Notes: generated by a model from the letters alone, not told the origin. Counted from the first letter of the stretch, positions 21,943 to 33,384 are shown. The stretch is DNA of 64,000 bases from Aurelia coerulea (GCA_039566865.1 CM076945.1:5135501-5199500); one strand, 5' to 3'. Program-made: numbers and translations.

Positions 21943-24900
21943 ATGCCAATGAAACTTCGAGATGGGAAAATTTATGAATCCCGAAAGAGTTCTTGTATGG
22001 TACTCAGAGATGGAAAACTGGTTGATGGAAACCAGTCAGTTTCGTTGAATTCTTCTGGAGTATTAGCAGACTATGATTCGATTTGGGGTAAGGGGGCTCA
22101 AGGGTTCGATTTGCGATTGTCTCCCAAAAAATTACGCCGTACCAACGGGACCGAGGCCGGGACAAGCCTTCCCGCCATTGCTGCTCGACCTGGCCTAAAA
22201 AAGGTACAGAAGGAAGCTGTCCGCACTCAACGGAAGATAACACCGCGACCTCGACGAAAAATGGAAGAAAGAAGAACCCAGGTTGTTCAGAAAACTGTCG
22301 AGAAGACATTGGTAAAGTCAGCTGGAAAATCTAAGAGATACACATCACAATCTCCACACTTTGATGAAGTGGGCCTAAATTCGATGGTGCAGAAGCAAGT
22401 TGACAGCGTACCAAACCGTGGAAAGCTTTCTGGTGATAGTGGCTTTGTCACATCAACTCCGCTACTTTCAGGATCTCCCCAACCTCGAGAGTCAAATGTA
22501 GAAACTAGCTTCACTTTTTCTGAAGTATACACCCAGGTGCATTCGAAGGAAGCTGAAAGAAACTACGAGGAAAGAGTAGTCGAGGAAAGTTTCACAAGAC
22601 TAAGAAGTAAAGTTTCAAAGGTTAAAATTCACAATCACTCAGCCACTCCTGCTGAAAAGTCCTCCCCATCAAAGAGTTTTGCAAAGAAGAATAACAGCAG
22701 TATTGAAGAAAATATCTTTGAAGATCTATCAAAATCTCTTCTATACTCAAATATATCGGATGATGCATCAGCAGCAGAGTCTATAGAAGATGAGACAGAT
22801 TTTTCATTGCCAAAAGGGAGATCTCTTTCATGCCCAAGTGTCAGCGCAAACTCAGATATAAGTCTGAATCATGCTAGGTGGGGACGGTTCCATGACTGGC
22901 GAAGGCAATGGTATTTGAATAGATGGCACACTGACACAGAGTATTTCACTGTGAAAAGATGGTGGTTTAGTAGATTATTCACAAAGATTGTTTATATTTT
23001 GATGATAATACAAACATCAGTAACAACGAAATTATTACAATTGAAAAACTTCATAACACCTGCAAGTTTGAAGAACACTAGAAAAGTTGAATTTCATAGG
23101 AGAACAAGAAGCTCCCTTGCGGTGTAAGTATATGATCCAGTCTGCAGAGTATGACCATGTTAATGTCATTGTCATTAATGTGTGCAATCACACCTGCACA
23201 CACAAGAAATGATTTAAACAATGGAGGATTGACTCTATGCTAGTGATTGATCACATGCATAGCATTTTCCTCATAACAACTAGACAAAAGCAATTTTTCT
23301 TTCTATTTATATAGAATATTAACAATAAATCTTCCATTCTACTATACTCATCTAATTACTATACAACACCACAGGTACAATACCAAGGGGAGCAAAAGAC
23401 AATGACTACCCCATGGTTAATTCATAAAGACATGCAAAGTTAAACTACATGGACAACTACACTACGAACGATTAAAAACTAATGTTTACTAAATTAGTGG
23501 ATTCCACCTGACAGTAGATGTCGGGTCAGGATTGGGATAAATTGAAGAAAACAATTCAATTCAAAGGAGAAAACTTGGACTTCTGTATTCAGTCTAAGCC
23601 TGAATCGCAACGCAATTAAGTGATAACAAATTGTCACAGATGCCATTAGAATGTAATTACTTCTTCTGCAATCCCAGAACTTTGCATTCAAAACCATTAA
23701 CTTCAAAGCTCAGCTTTTATGTGTATTTATTCTTGCATACACAGAGTATCTTCAAAACGCTACAAGCCTAAGAAGAAACCAAAGGACTTCTGTTTTCTAA
23801 TTGGCGTTCCTGTGATTTTGAGTATTCTTGCGGGAATGCTGATTGCCTATGGCTTTTTGTCACCATGTGGAGAGGAATACTTATGTAAGTTGTTGCAGTA
23901 CGGCACTTAACAACACAAGCATTCATCCTGAAATCTATCTGCCTCCCTGGCAGTTTAAAGCAGTAAACATCTGTTGTGTCAATTGTGTACGTCCTTGTAC
24001 TTCCATATATGCTTACACACCTGGATGGATTTACTGTATGTATGTGCATGTTTCACATCTTCCCTTTGAAAGTGCTCATGCATCATCTTTATACTGGGTG
24101 TGCCAAAAATATACTGTGCACATTTGGCAGGCCACAATAAATTGTACACTGTACCGATTTTGAAGATTCATGACTTAATCTTTAGCAGAAAGCCTGAATT
24201 AGATTCTAGGATTTTTTGTAAATTTTCTGTTTTCAGTTTTTAGAGCCAGAAGCAAGTTTCTTAAAATTTTCGTGCTCCAAAACACTGAAAACGATGAAAA
24301 AACGTTGATCAAATTTTCTAAAGAATCGGCATGAATGGAGAAAGAGAAAGCCATTTTGTGGTGATTTGGGATCTGGAAATTGATTAATTGTATCAATTAA
24401 TTTTATAGATTAATTAGTCGATTTCTAGATCCAAATCATCATGAAAAATTTTTTTCTTGGTCCATTCATGTCCATTCTTTAGAGAATTTGATAGAAGTTT
24501 TTTATCGTTTTCAGTGTTTTCGAGAACAAAAATTTTAAGAAAGCTGCGTCTAGCTCTAAATGCTGAAAACAGAAAATTTGCAAAAATCTTAGAATCCAAT
24601 TCAGTTTGCTAAAGATTAAGTCATGAATCTTCAAAATCGGTCCAGTGTATGATTTATTGTGGCCTGTCAAGCGTGCATACAGTAGTTTATTTTGGCGCAC
24701 CCTTTTTCTAAACTTTACTCAAATTTGGTGTCTAGTACAGGCCTTGTGCATATTAACATGATATTCCTGCCAAAGAATTATCTTTCTTAAGAATTCTTGA
24801 TTAAGAAATTGTACAGTCTTTCATGTGGCTCAAGATTTCTGATAATTCATAGGATTCTTGAATAACCATCAGAATTCTTGTCAGGTTAATGTGCACAAGA

Positions 24901-27900
24901 CCTGTACTGCATGTAGGAAATTTGAATTATTTTTGTGATAATTTCTACGTATTTGTTTAGAAATGAATAGAAAATGTCAATAAACTCTGATCAAATATAA
25001 AAGTAACAACAGGAAACATTTGATGAATTTCAAAATCTTTTATTTGCATTTTTAGCTGGTCCAGCTTTCAATCTGACAGAGCTTGGTTTGACTAATACGA
25101 AATATGTCTCACTTGGAAAAAGCAGAAATATCTTTGCATGGTCAGTATGAATTTTTTCCTTTATTTTAATGGTAATTTTGTGGGGTATGTGGCCAAGTGG
25201 CTTAAACAGTTTCTATCAGGTGACTGAAGTTAAGCTCGATTGAGTGAGGTCAGACTCTGGATGGGCTACCTCTCGGAGGCCGGACCTCGCAACTCACCTC
25301 GCTGTCCTTCGCAAGGGACGTTAAACTAGGGTCCCATGCCTGGAGGGGGCATGCATAGTGGGCCTAAATTAGCTTTAAACGAATAGAAATCCTTTTAGCC
25401 CAAATAGATATTAAATAAAAACCAGAATAGTTATAGACTTAATTCCTCGATACAATATTGTAGACATCCGCAAACTATGGTTTCTTAAAAATTATTTCAT
25501 GCTGCGGCAAACAGTTTAGAAACTACGATGGTTTTCAGTTTTCTTGAAAATTTTTCTTGCATTCTTGAAAAAGAAGAAAAACATTCTTAATCTGAAAATA
25601 TTGAAGATTTCAGAAAAGTCCAACAGTAGAATTATAGCGAAATACTTAAAGTTACTTTGAAGTCATTCAGTTCAAAGAAATTTGTCATTAAATTTTACAC
25701 CAATCTTTTTAAAGATTTGGAACCTATGCTGATTGCAGTTGACATTTTTCAGGCATGTTTTACCAGAAGGAGCTACATCAGAAGCAGAGAAATTGGCAGT
25801 TGGATTTCCTGTGGCTTTCTATATTAGAAGTGCTGACAGTAATGATGCTAAACGGAAAATTGAAATCTTCAAGGTAATGTATCTATATACTGTATCATTT
25901 GCATATCTTATAGATATTGAAAATTTTGAAATGTAGCAAGCTTGTTCTAACATTTCAATCTATGATCTTCTTCCATGAACTGTTCTTGCAATATGTCAGG
26001 GCCTATCACCTTTTAGCAAGTTTTGAATGATTTTTTCACTCCTTTGATCCCCTGCATCTCTATCTTTCCCCAGATTCTGTCATCTGCTGGCTATAACATC
26101 ATCATACCTGTTTTCCCAGGTTAGTTTTTCATATCTTGACTGCAGCATTGCACAGAGACCTCCTTGTACCACATTGAGGTGAAATTCTTGGAATTCTGTG
26201 TTTCCTTTGTTTGATGAAAAACGGTAGAGGAAAACCTGTGGACTAGATAAAATTTGTTAATAGCTTATTAGGATCCACTGGGGGTAAAGTGGGTAAGTCT
26301 GGGATAAAATCGGTAGCATGAAAAAATGTGGATAAATTTTCCTAAATCGGCTTAGGGTCTACTGGGGTAAAATGGGTCAGTTTGCTGGGGTAAATGGGTA
26401 GAGCGAAGAATGTGGATTAAATTTTGCTAAAATCTTCACGTTTTTCCTCTTGCTACAACCACTCAAAATATTCTCCTTGACATAGTGATAATTAACTTAT
26501 CAGCTTGGGTCTACTGTCTTCCATCATGCATCTCTACCCATTTTACCCCAGTTTGCCTACTTGACCCCTCCAGAGCCCTATAGAATGTTTCATGAATGAA
26601 AAAGGAAAGAAATCCACCTACCCTTTTCAGGAATAACCGATATTTTGTCACACTTTATTGCAGATTTATGCTCAGAAAAATAGATACAGTAGGTCCATTA
26701 AAACAGATAACATATTTAGTCACTGTTATTGCAAAGTTTGCTCCAAAAGATAAATCATTCCATAAGAAATGGCTTTCTACAAATTTCCTTGGTAAAAGCA
26801 TACACTTTGTTGAAAAGATAAGTCGGAAATATACTTCAACTTTGTGAACGTTTCGATATGGTATATTTCTGAATTATCTTTAAAATTTCTATGTTCTTAG
26901 GTGAATTGGCTCTTGAATGTTTGTTCAAAAGAATATTCAAAGTTGCTAAACTTTGGTCCAAAATTTGTAAATTTGGGCGGGAAATATTTAGCCTATATTC
27001 ATCCCTTAAGCTTTAGTTCATTTCAGTTCATTTTGAAATATTTATACAGGTTGCAAAGATTCATCTAAGTGTTTTTCAATCTGACTTGCTACAAGAATAG
27101 AAAACTGAGCAAAAGAAAACTAGTAATCTAAGAATGTAAGGAGTTAAAGTATATTTTACAATCACGAACAAACTTCAAAAACTGAAAAGAAAATAGAAGA
27201 GAGAAATAGGAATCCAAATTATACCTCTGTCGATAGTCTCTGTTTGAATTTTTTTACGGAGGGTGCCAATTTTGTTTCTCTTTTTTAGCTGTTCCACAGT
27301 TTAACCCCGCGACGGAAAACAGCTTTTGAACCTTAACAGTTTTCAATGAAGGTGCCTTGAGATCAGTTTCTGAAGATGGAGGAAAGCGATGACTGTCCTC
27401 AGAGAGCATTTTCTGAATAGTTTTCTCAAGTAATCAGGAGCTAGTGAATGATTCATTAGTTAGCATAACCGTCTCTTTCCTCGTGAGATTATCGGTAGTT
27501 AGCCAGCCAAGAGATTGTATCAGTGGGGCAGCAGAAGAATCGTATCGGTTGCTTGTTATTTTCCTTGCAGCTCTATTCTATCGGTTGATCTCCATCCATC
27601 GATCTTTCGTCGTAAGACATTTCTGTCCTTTTTGTAAAAAGATCTTTCAACTTCAATTTTATCCGTCTTTCTCGTAGCTGCAAAACTAAACTTGATTGAG
27701 GGGTGGAAATGGACACATAGATCATTCAAAGGTTCTGCTGTATATCTGTGGGGTGAAGTTGGAGCTGCAAGGTAAGTGCAATCATTGAATTTTCAAAATG
27801 TATTATCATCTGAAGACCTAGCTTAAATCATTTTTTATTGCACCAGGTTTATCCAAAAAGTTCAGGTGTTTGAAATATCGAAGTACATACACTACTGGAT

Positions 27901-30900
27901 GGATTGGAATGAATAGAATTTTGGTTGATGGTGGAATGGCTGAATTTTTTGTTTGTGTGATTTAGGTAGATTTGACGATTTGATCGAATGTTTTTTAGGT
28001 TCTTTTTCAGCCATTTTGCAACAAGCAAATTTTTATAAATTAAAAGTTATCTGTGTTTTCTTTGCTCATAAAACGCGAGAAAATCATTGAAATGCCTCAT
28101 TCTTTCTGATATCAAGCAAACTTTGATTCATTCAGTAGACCTTTTAGCTATTCTAAGAAAGAACCTGAATCGAACGATGTTTTGATGCATTTCGAAGAAT
28201 TTTCGAATGTGCACAATAGCTCTAACGCCACTTGATCGAACCTAAAAATAACGCTCCATCTAGGCTCTTGTAGAATAGCTAAAAGGTCTATTGCAGCAAC
28301 TACTCTATAGGTAATACGATTTTTCAAACGCCTGAACGTTTTTTGGCGTACCCAGTATAAATGTTTTTCGAAGAAACAATTCAGATTCTAGGCTTTTTTG
28401 CAACCGGCACTGTTAAAAACCAAGCCTAAGCTATACAATGACGTACGCCCGGTGTATATATTTGTCTGGAGAACAATTCAGATTCTAGGCTGTTTTACAA
28501 CCGGCACTGTTAAAGACCAGACCTGAACTATGCAGTGACGTATGCCCGGTATAAATATTTAGCCGGAGAAACAATTCAGATTCTAGGCTGTTTTACAACC
28601 GGCACTGTTAAAGACCAGACCTGAACTATGCAGTGACGTATGCCCGGTATAAATATTTAGCCGGAGAAACAATTCAGATTCTAGGCTGTTTTACAACCGG
28701 CACTGTTAAAGACCAGACCTGAACTATGCAGTGACGTATGCCCGGTATAAATATTTAGCCGGAGAAACAATTCAGATTCTAGGCTGTTTTACGACCGGCA
28801 ATGTTAAAGACCAAATCTAAACCATACAGTGACGTACCGCTTTTGAATTTGATGCGTTTCAAAATTCATAATACGTAGAGTACCGCCTGGATCTAAATGA
28901 AGCAAAGCCTGCGTAGTGAAAGGAAGGGCTTACGTATTTTGGTTTTTTCTTATATTTTCCTGAGCACATGAGATATAGTTAAAATGTAATTTATGGAAAA
29001 TCCTTAATGGACCTTTTCGCTATTCTACGAAAGAGCCTCGATCGAGCGACATAGTTATACATTTTTATACAAAAGATTTGATTGAGTGGCGTTAGAGCTT
29101 CTATCACTATTGTGCACATTCGAAAATTCTACACTGTATAAAAATATCGTTCTGTTCAGATTTTTATCAGAATTGCTAAAAGGTCAATTGCAAAATGAGA
29201 GGAGATAACATAAAAGGTGATTTTTCAAAATTTGTAGATTTTGCGATACCCGTATTTGCCACTATTGTTTTATCTTCTGATTTTATTCTCCCTTTTTTTT
29301 AGTGATATGTCAGGATTGGCCAAAGATCTTTGCCGAGAGGGTAAGCGAAGTTTTCACTGTTTTTACAGCATTGAAATGTAACAGTTCGCTAGTACTGTAG
29401 TATGTATGTTGCCTTGCTAAGAATTCGAACTGCAATAATTAGTGACGTTATTATAATGAATCACCTTTATTCCTTTCAACAACTGAGCCTTTCTCCAATT
29501 GAGATCGTTCAGGCTCTAACTGGAACTCAAACAGACACACTGAAAAAGTAAATTTTGTCTGTAGCAAAACAGATCTTTTCTAGCAAAAGCCAACCTTGTA
29601 CCCAATGACAATGAAGGTTGTCCGTAAACTGCAACGCCTACATTGACCCTGGAGTCCCTGTTCGGCTATTCTTCAATTTGATTGGCTCTTTTCGACACAA
29701 AAAAGCTTCTCACCTTCAAAACCTGGTGTTCAGTCGAAATGAAGAACATTCGAATATCTTTGGTTACACTGAGTGGTGTTCCAACCATGGAATATGCAAT
29801 TCGAAATGTCGAATATGGGATCCGAAAGGACCTGCTGTCTGCCAAATTATACTAATTATTCCGATCAAAATCTGCCAAGTCTTGCCTCCTATTGACAACA
29901 ACAGACACCCTTAGGAACGAGTTTGAGCATAAGCAGGAATTAGTTACTTTTTTCAACAGTTTGTAGAAATCTGAGGAGCTTTCGAATGCAAGCAATAAAA
30001 ATGGAAGCTTTCTTGTTGTAAATGATCGTATTGTACGAGAATGAAATTTCAATGTCATATTCATAATTAATTTTTCAATTTTTACAAAGAGTGATAAGCC
30101 TTTTTGAGCTAACTTGTATTTCAGAAGAAATTTTAAGGCAATGCTTGTTTCTTTCTTAGGATTTCCACCAAATGGTGTGATCATTGAAACTGAACTTATC
30201 GATGAGACGCTTCCTGTAAGTTTTGTTTTATTTTTGTATTTATTGATCAGTTGACATTCCCGTTGCTCTGTGATCTGCTTTTGTGCTTTTGTCGTTGTTT
30301 TCAATCAAATGGTTGACACGTTTGGGGTTATCTACCCTGGGCTCTGATGCCGGTCTTGGGGCCTTTATCAATGTCATTAACTACAACTATGTACCAAAGC
30401 AAACTTCCTTCAGATCTTCCATCCTTCAGAACACTTACTTTCAATGGTGGACACGTAGAAAAAATATTTAGAATGAAATGAATTTTTCACTACCTACAAC
30501 TGAGATGATTGTTTTCTCCAACATTGAAAAGTCGACCGTACCCCTTCACCCCCTCCCGCCCCCTAGTATCCGCTACTGGTAACTTATGGATAGAAAGAAC
30601 GGGTGAGTCAAGAATGGTATTTGCATGCCCAATGAATGTTTTACAGTTTACGTGCCCTTGCAGTAAAGCAAGCTGTTTTGCGTCACTTCGTCCTCTCGCC
30701 CGAGTGACGGTGAGAATCCGTGTTTCCGCAGCGATATTAGGCTGTTTAGCAACGAGGCGCGGACGTCTTCGAAAACGGGGACGCTTAGAGGTTTTTGGAG
30801 CATTCAAATTTTCCAGCCTTTTTATCCCAAAAAGCTGCTCACCAAGGGGAATACTCCTACAAATAGTTTGTGTTCTCGTGTTTCCATTGGGTATGAATAT

Positions 30901-32066
30901 GCTCACATAGTTTTACTTTCCATATCGACGCTCTATTTTTGGTAGGCAGCCTTCAAAAGTACACTTTTCAGGTTGTCGATTTCATAACAGAACTTACGCA
31001 AAGCCCATGGAGATTCACAAATGTTTTGAAGTCGAATTTGCTTTGTAAATTACATCCTCGAACAAAAGATTTTTCTGCTGGCGTCTTCTCGGCTCACGTT
31101 TTGCTAAAATTGCCTGTTGTCTCGTTTACGCCGGCCTTAAAGTTGATTTATTTCTACCTAGCATCCAAAGATAGTTTTAGGAGCACCGGAAAGCGAAGCT
31201 GATCGAAGCATCATCCCTGTGCTTTATCTAGACGTGGTCTCATGTCGTGATTGCTTTCGTCTGGTTAAACGTAGTAAATCTTTTCCGTTACGATAGGAAT
31301 GTCATGACTTACAAGATTATGAACAGACTATGCCCTGAAAACCTCTGGGATAAATACAAGCCAAGATCTTTTCACTCGACCTACAATACGAGGCACTGTA
31401 TGGATATCCAGATCCCTAGATATAGGGCTGAATTTGAAAAAGGGCTTTCATTACGCAGCTCTCAAGTCATGGAATGATACACCTGCCGAAATTTGCGAGT
31501 TACCGACACTTGATCGTTTTAAAAAACAACTTAAAACGCATCTAAAGAGCTAGACTCTCAAGCCAAAAACACAACTCCCTGGAAGAACAGCAAGGATTAA
31601 GTTTTATAGGGTTTTGGGTTTTTATTCATAAGGTTTTATCATTGTAAATAGATGTTATATATTTTAATTTACTGAAGGGTTAATTTGTGTATAAATAATA
31701 TTGAAAAAAAGAATTACAGAGAGTTATCCACTCTCCTGACTCTAGGCTGCAGCTTTCGCCAGGACAGAAATCACCACTAGCTTTCAGATTAGTAGGCCAA
31801 CTTGCTATCACAAAGCCATCCCTACCCCTAAGAGAGGACAATCTCTTTTCCCAGCGGTACACGATGAATTCACCCTGTTTGTTATTTCACTTTACTGCTT
31901 TCCTCTTCAACAGATGAAAGAATTGGAAGTTTGGACATGTAACTGCACAACCGTTTTGACTGATAATGGAAGTCCTTTTACATACACTCATGTCAAGTGC
32001 CCTGTTTCGGAAGACAACACACAGAAAGACATTATTGACTGTCTGCAGCATCTGAAGAAGAACTAG
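21943..32066 (+). CDS. ABHD12-like alpha/beta-hydrolase pseudoenzyme with long basic N-terminal region (9 exons, 637 aa)
   Basis: Exons: 21943-23123, 23745-23884, 25056-25140, 25753-25873, 26074-26119, 27678-27771, 29303-29340, 30160-30215, 31914-32066. All junctions are GT/AG and all phases agree. Residues 1-393 are basic and Ser-rich with two LRDGK repeats; 409-432 (FCFLIGVPVILSILAGMLIA...) is a strong membrane helix, with a weaker one near 335-355. Residues 441-587 follow ABHD12 block by block: LTELGLTNT, FAWHVLPE, GFPVAFYIRSADS, KRKIEIFKILSSAGYNIII, VYLWGEVGAA, LAKDLCREGFPPNGVIIE. ABHD12 is an ER membrane lysophosphatidylserine lipase with a lumenal catalytic domain. Here the oxyanion HGN is replaced (IRSAD), the nucleophile elbow GxSxG is GEVGA, and the acid/His region is shortened to 50 residues, so catalysis is very unlikely. 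By topology the N-terminus would be cytosolic or nuclear. Function unknown. Confidence 0.8.
24091..24705. mobile_element. Foldback MITE, family A, copy 2 (in intron 2 of the ABHD12-like gene)
   Basis: The left arm from about 24093 (CTGGGTGTGCCAAAAATATA) and the right arm ending near 24705 (TATTTTGGCGCACCC) are inverse copies of about 290 bp joined by A/T-rich sequence near 24395. It matches the partial copy at 1-470. It is non-coding. Confidence 0.75.
24738..24904. mobile_element. Mariner-like MITE, family C, copy 1
   Basis: A 167-bp element with ends CAGGCCTTGTGCATATTAAC and inverse CAGGTCTTGTGCACATTAAC, flanked by TA on both sides (24736-24737, 24905-24906). The body is built of AAGAATTCTT-like words. 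The second copy is at 54347-54535. Confidence 0.8.
25185..25390 (+). mobile_element. 5S rRNA-derived SINE-like repeat
   Basis: At 25220-25270 the sequence reads CTGAAGTTAAGC, then after a 5S-like spacing GGTCAG and CTGGATGGGCTACC. These match the pol III internal control region of 5S rRNA (A box AAGCTAAGC, C box TGGATGGGAGACC) with the same spacing between boxes. The rest of the 5S gene is not recognisable and a body with GGGACGTTAAACTAGGGTCC follows, so this is a SINE (SINE3 class) and not a 5S gene. It lies in intron 3 of the ABHD12-like gene. Confidence 0.55.
25445..25727 (-). repeat. MITE family E, half copy 2
   Basis: The reverse complement of this segment matches 63667-63940 at high identity (for example TAATTCTACxGTTGGACTTT and TTTCTGAAATCTT) and, more weakly, 3103-3340. 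It sits just upstream of exon 4 of the ABHD12-like gene and supplies intronic sequence to within about 25 bp of the acceptor. Confidence 0.7.
26274..26575. repeat. Probable inverted-repeat element in intron 5
   Basis: CTGGGGGTAAAGTGGGTAAG at the left and (inverted) GGGGTCAAGTAGGCAAACTG with GGGGTAAAATGGGTAGAG at the right form imperfect inverted repeats, with a GGGGTAAAATGGGT block repeated inside. I see no clean target duplication. Confidence 0.45.
27230..27600 (-). pseudogene. LINE reverse-transcriptase C-terminal remnant (intron 5)
   Basis: The minus strand reads RAARKITSNRYDSSAAPLIQ, then SLGWLTTDNLTRKETVML and, after frameshifts, APSLKTVKVQKLFSVAG. These are the C-terminal blocks of CR1-like reverse transcriptases. 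Stops and frameshifts show it is dead. It ends about 80 bp before exon 6 of the host gene. Confidence 0.65.
28138..28288. mobile_element. Mariner-like MITE, family G, copy 1
   Basis: A 151-bp element whose ends are GACCTTTTAGCTATTCTA and its exact inverse, with TA on both sides (28136-28137, 28289-28290). Relatives are at 29010-29185 and 59240-59500. Confidence 0.8.
28376..28842. repeat. 98-bp minisatellite, about 4.8 units
   Basis: ACAATTCAGATTCTAGGC starts at 28376, 28473, 28571, 28669 and 28767, giving periods of 97, 98, 98 and 98 bp. The three central units are almost identical; the first and last are diverged. Each unit carries ACCGGCACTGTTAAAGACCA and GTGACGTATGCCCGGTATAA. It lies in intron 6 of the ABHD12-like gene between two family G MITEs. 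Confidence 0.95.
29010..29185. mobile_element. Mariner-like MITE, family G, copy 2
   Basis: The ends GACCTTTTCGCTATTCTACG and inverse GACCTTTTAGCAATTCTG enclose 176 bp. The inner sequence GTGGCGTTAGAGCTTCTATC matches copy 1 in reverse and the copies near 59.3-59.5 kb. It lies in intron 6, about 120 bp before exon 7. Confidence 0.7.
30216..31149. other. Intron 8, GC-richer segment with a hAT-like end
   Basis: 30540-30800 is clearly more GC-rich than its surroundings and is open on both strands. It contains CCCCCTAGTATCCGCTACTG at about 30561-30580, which resembles the hAT-type terminus at 43998. I cannot find the other end. No protein family is recognised in either frame. Confidence 0.35.
31150..31835 (-). 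mobile_element. tRNA-derived SINE, copy 2, interrupted by a LINE
   Basis: 31150-31262 matches 2690-2797 (TAGCATCCAAAGATAGTTTT and TCGTGATTGCTTT blocks), and 31711-31835 matches 2797-2925 (AATTACAGAG, TTTCAGATTAGTAG, CCATCCC blocks). The LINE at 31263-31710 separates the two halves exactly at the homologous point. The SINE is therefore older than the LINE insertion. Confidence 0.7.
31263..31710 (+). pseudogene. CR1-like LINE, 5'-truncated copy B, nested in a SINE
   Basis: From TTAAACGTAG onward this is about 97% identical to copy A (20630-21070), including the 3' UTR and the TGTATAAATAATATT end before an A-rich tail. A two-base deletion near 31434 (GAATTTGAAAAAGGG against GAATTTGCAAAAAAGGG) breaks the frame. 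It lies in intron 8 of the ABHD12-like gene. Confidence 0.85.
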
Positions 32067-32496
32067 TTTTGATTTGGCTATGATAAAAACAAATGTTTCG
32101 GACGGAAAGTTCTCGGACAAAAGATTTATGATAAATAAGTTTCGGTAACTTTTCGAAAAATCTTAAACAGTTTCCTTTTTTGCTGCTTGTCAATGAAATT
32201 TTCCGCTTGAAATGAATTTTCGTTGAAATCAGCCTAATTTAATCAAATATCAGCAATGAATGCCTCAAGTCGAACTATCATGAGCCAAAATAATCTTAGG
32301 ACGTCCTTAATGGCATTTTGGACAAAACGATTTCGAACTAGATTTTGTTCAAAACTTTAACCATCCGAAATGTTTAGATTTTAATGTATGTAATGTATGT
32401 ATGTGCGGAAATTCTTTTGATACCACCTTTGTATTTGGATTTTTAAGAAAAGAGGGGGATAGCTGCATAATTGTTTTGCATCCAAATGCCTTAGCG

Positions 32497-32620
32497 ACAA
32501 AAATTCTTGACTTAAGCGTTTGTGGGTTGTTCATAAATTGCCATATTTTGCAATGATGATACATTGCAAAATATGGCAATTTATGAACAGCCCGTAATCG
32601 CTTAAGTCAAGAATTTTTGT
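32497..32620. repeat. Long hairpin, 59-bp arms, 6-bp loop
   Basis: 32497-32555 pairs with 32562-32620 with four mismatches. The central arms (CATAAATTGCCATATTTTGC) are perfect. It lies 430 bp downstream of the ABHD12-like stop codon. It could be a tiny foldback element or a source of a structured RNA; nothing in the sequence decides. Confidence 0.85.
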
Positions 32621-32855
32621 GCAGAAATAGGCAAATTTCTTTTATTGAACTCAATTGTTTGATTAGGTAGAGGAAGAAAGTCTAATTTCCCTGCACAATT
32701 TCCTTGAAAATTTGCCTAAATTTCTCATACTTTAACTGCAATTCTATATTCTCGAATTCTTTGGGAAGGGGTAGTGACGTCGAAGCTTTCCTTTCCAGTT
32801 ACAACGGGTACCTTGGCTATCAATATTATCAGCATAAGGCCTGTAATGATTTTTA

Positions 32856-33152
32856 GACCGCGTTCGCACGATGCTGCCACATTTTGAAAGCGGTGGAAAA
32901 ATGTGACGGATAGGCCTCCTGTTCACACGAAAATGGCACCATATAGTCACTAGTGACTATGATGGCACTCTTTTGCCGGCAGATTTTGAAAACGGTAGAT
33001 TTTGAAAACGGTAGATTTTGAAAACGGAACTCTAACCGGTACATTTTGAAAAAGGCATATTGCCGGAATCGTGTGAACGCTAGCTCAAATTTTGCTACCG
33101 TCACATTTTTCAACGTTTTCAAAATGTGCCGGCATCGTGTGAACGCAGTGCC
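32856..33152. mobile_element. Harbinger-like MITE with TTA duplication
   Basis: The ends GACCGCGTTCGCACGATGC and inverse GGCACTGCGTTCACACGATG lie inside TTA (32853-32855, 33153-33155). Inside, AGATTTTGAAAACGGT is repeated three times in tandem, and ACATTTTGAAA occurs at both arms. It is 297 bp and has no ORF. Confidence 0.75.
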
Positions 33153-33384
33153 TTAATGTTCTCCAAGTTGATTGTACAGGCGTGATTTTGTGTTGAATAA
33201 GTTGATATATGTAGCCCTATCACGCCAGTAGAAATTAGTGGGCTGTCTTTGCATTAGAAACTGGTTATTGGAAATATTTTTGCTGGCAGGAATTAGCTTT
33301 CCCTTGCGGTACTTCAGTTGTAGTTGACAAACGCATCCCTACCAAGCAATAGGTTATATTCATTAAGCGTAATTCACGTATATT

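Noticed and set aside
22004..22532. Minus-strand frames of 80-100 codons
   Set aside because: Antisense to exon 1 of the ABHD12-like gene, which has splice and homology support.
25215..25280. 5S rRNA gene
   Set aside because: Only the internal promoter region matches; the flanking 5S helices are absent.
28376..28842. CRISPR-like array
   Set aside because: The 98-bp units are contiguous with no unique spacers, in an animal intron; it is a minisatellite.
30490..30906. 138-codon minus-strand and 133-codon plus-strand frames
   Set aside because: They overlap each other in a GC-rich stretch of intron 8, show no family motif and include a hAT-like terminus.
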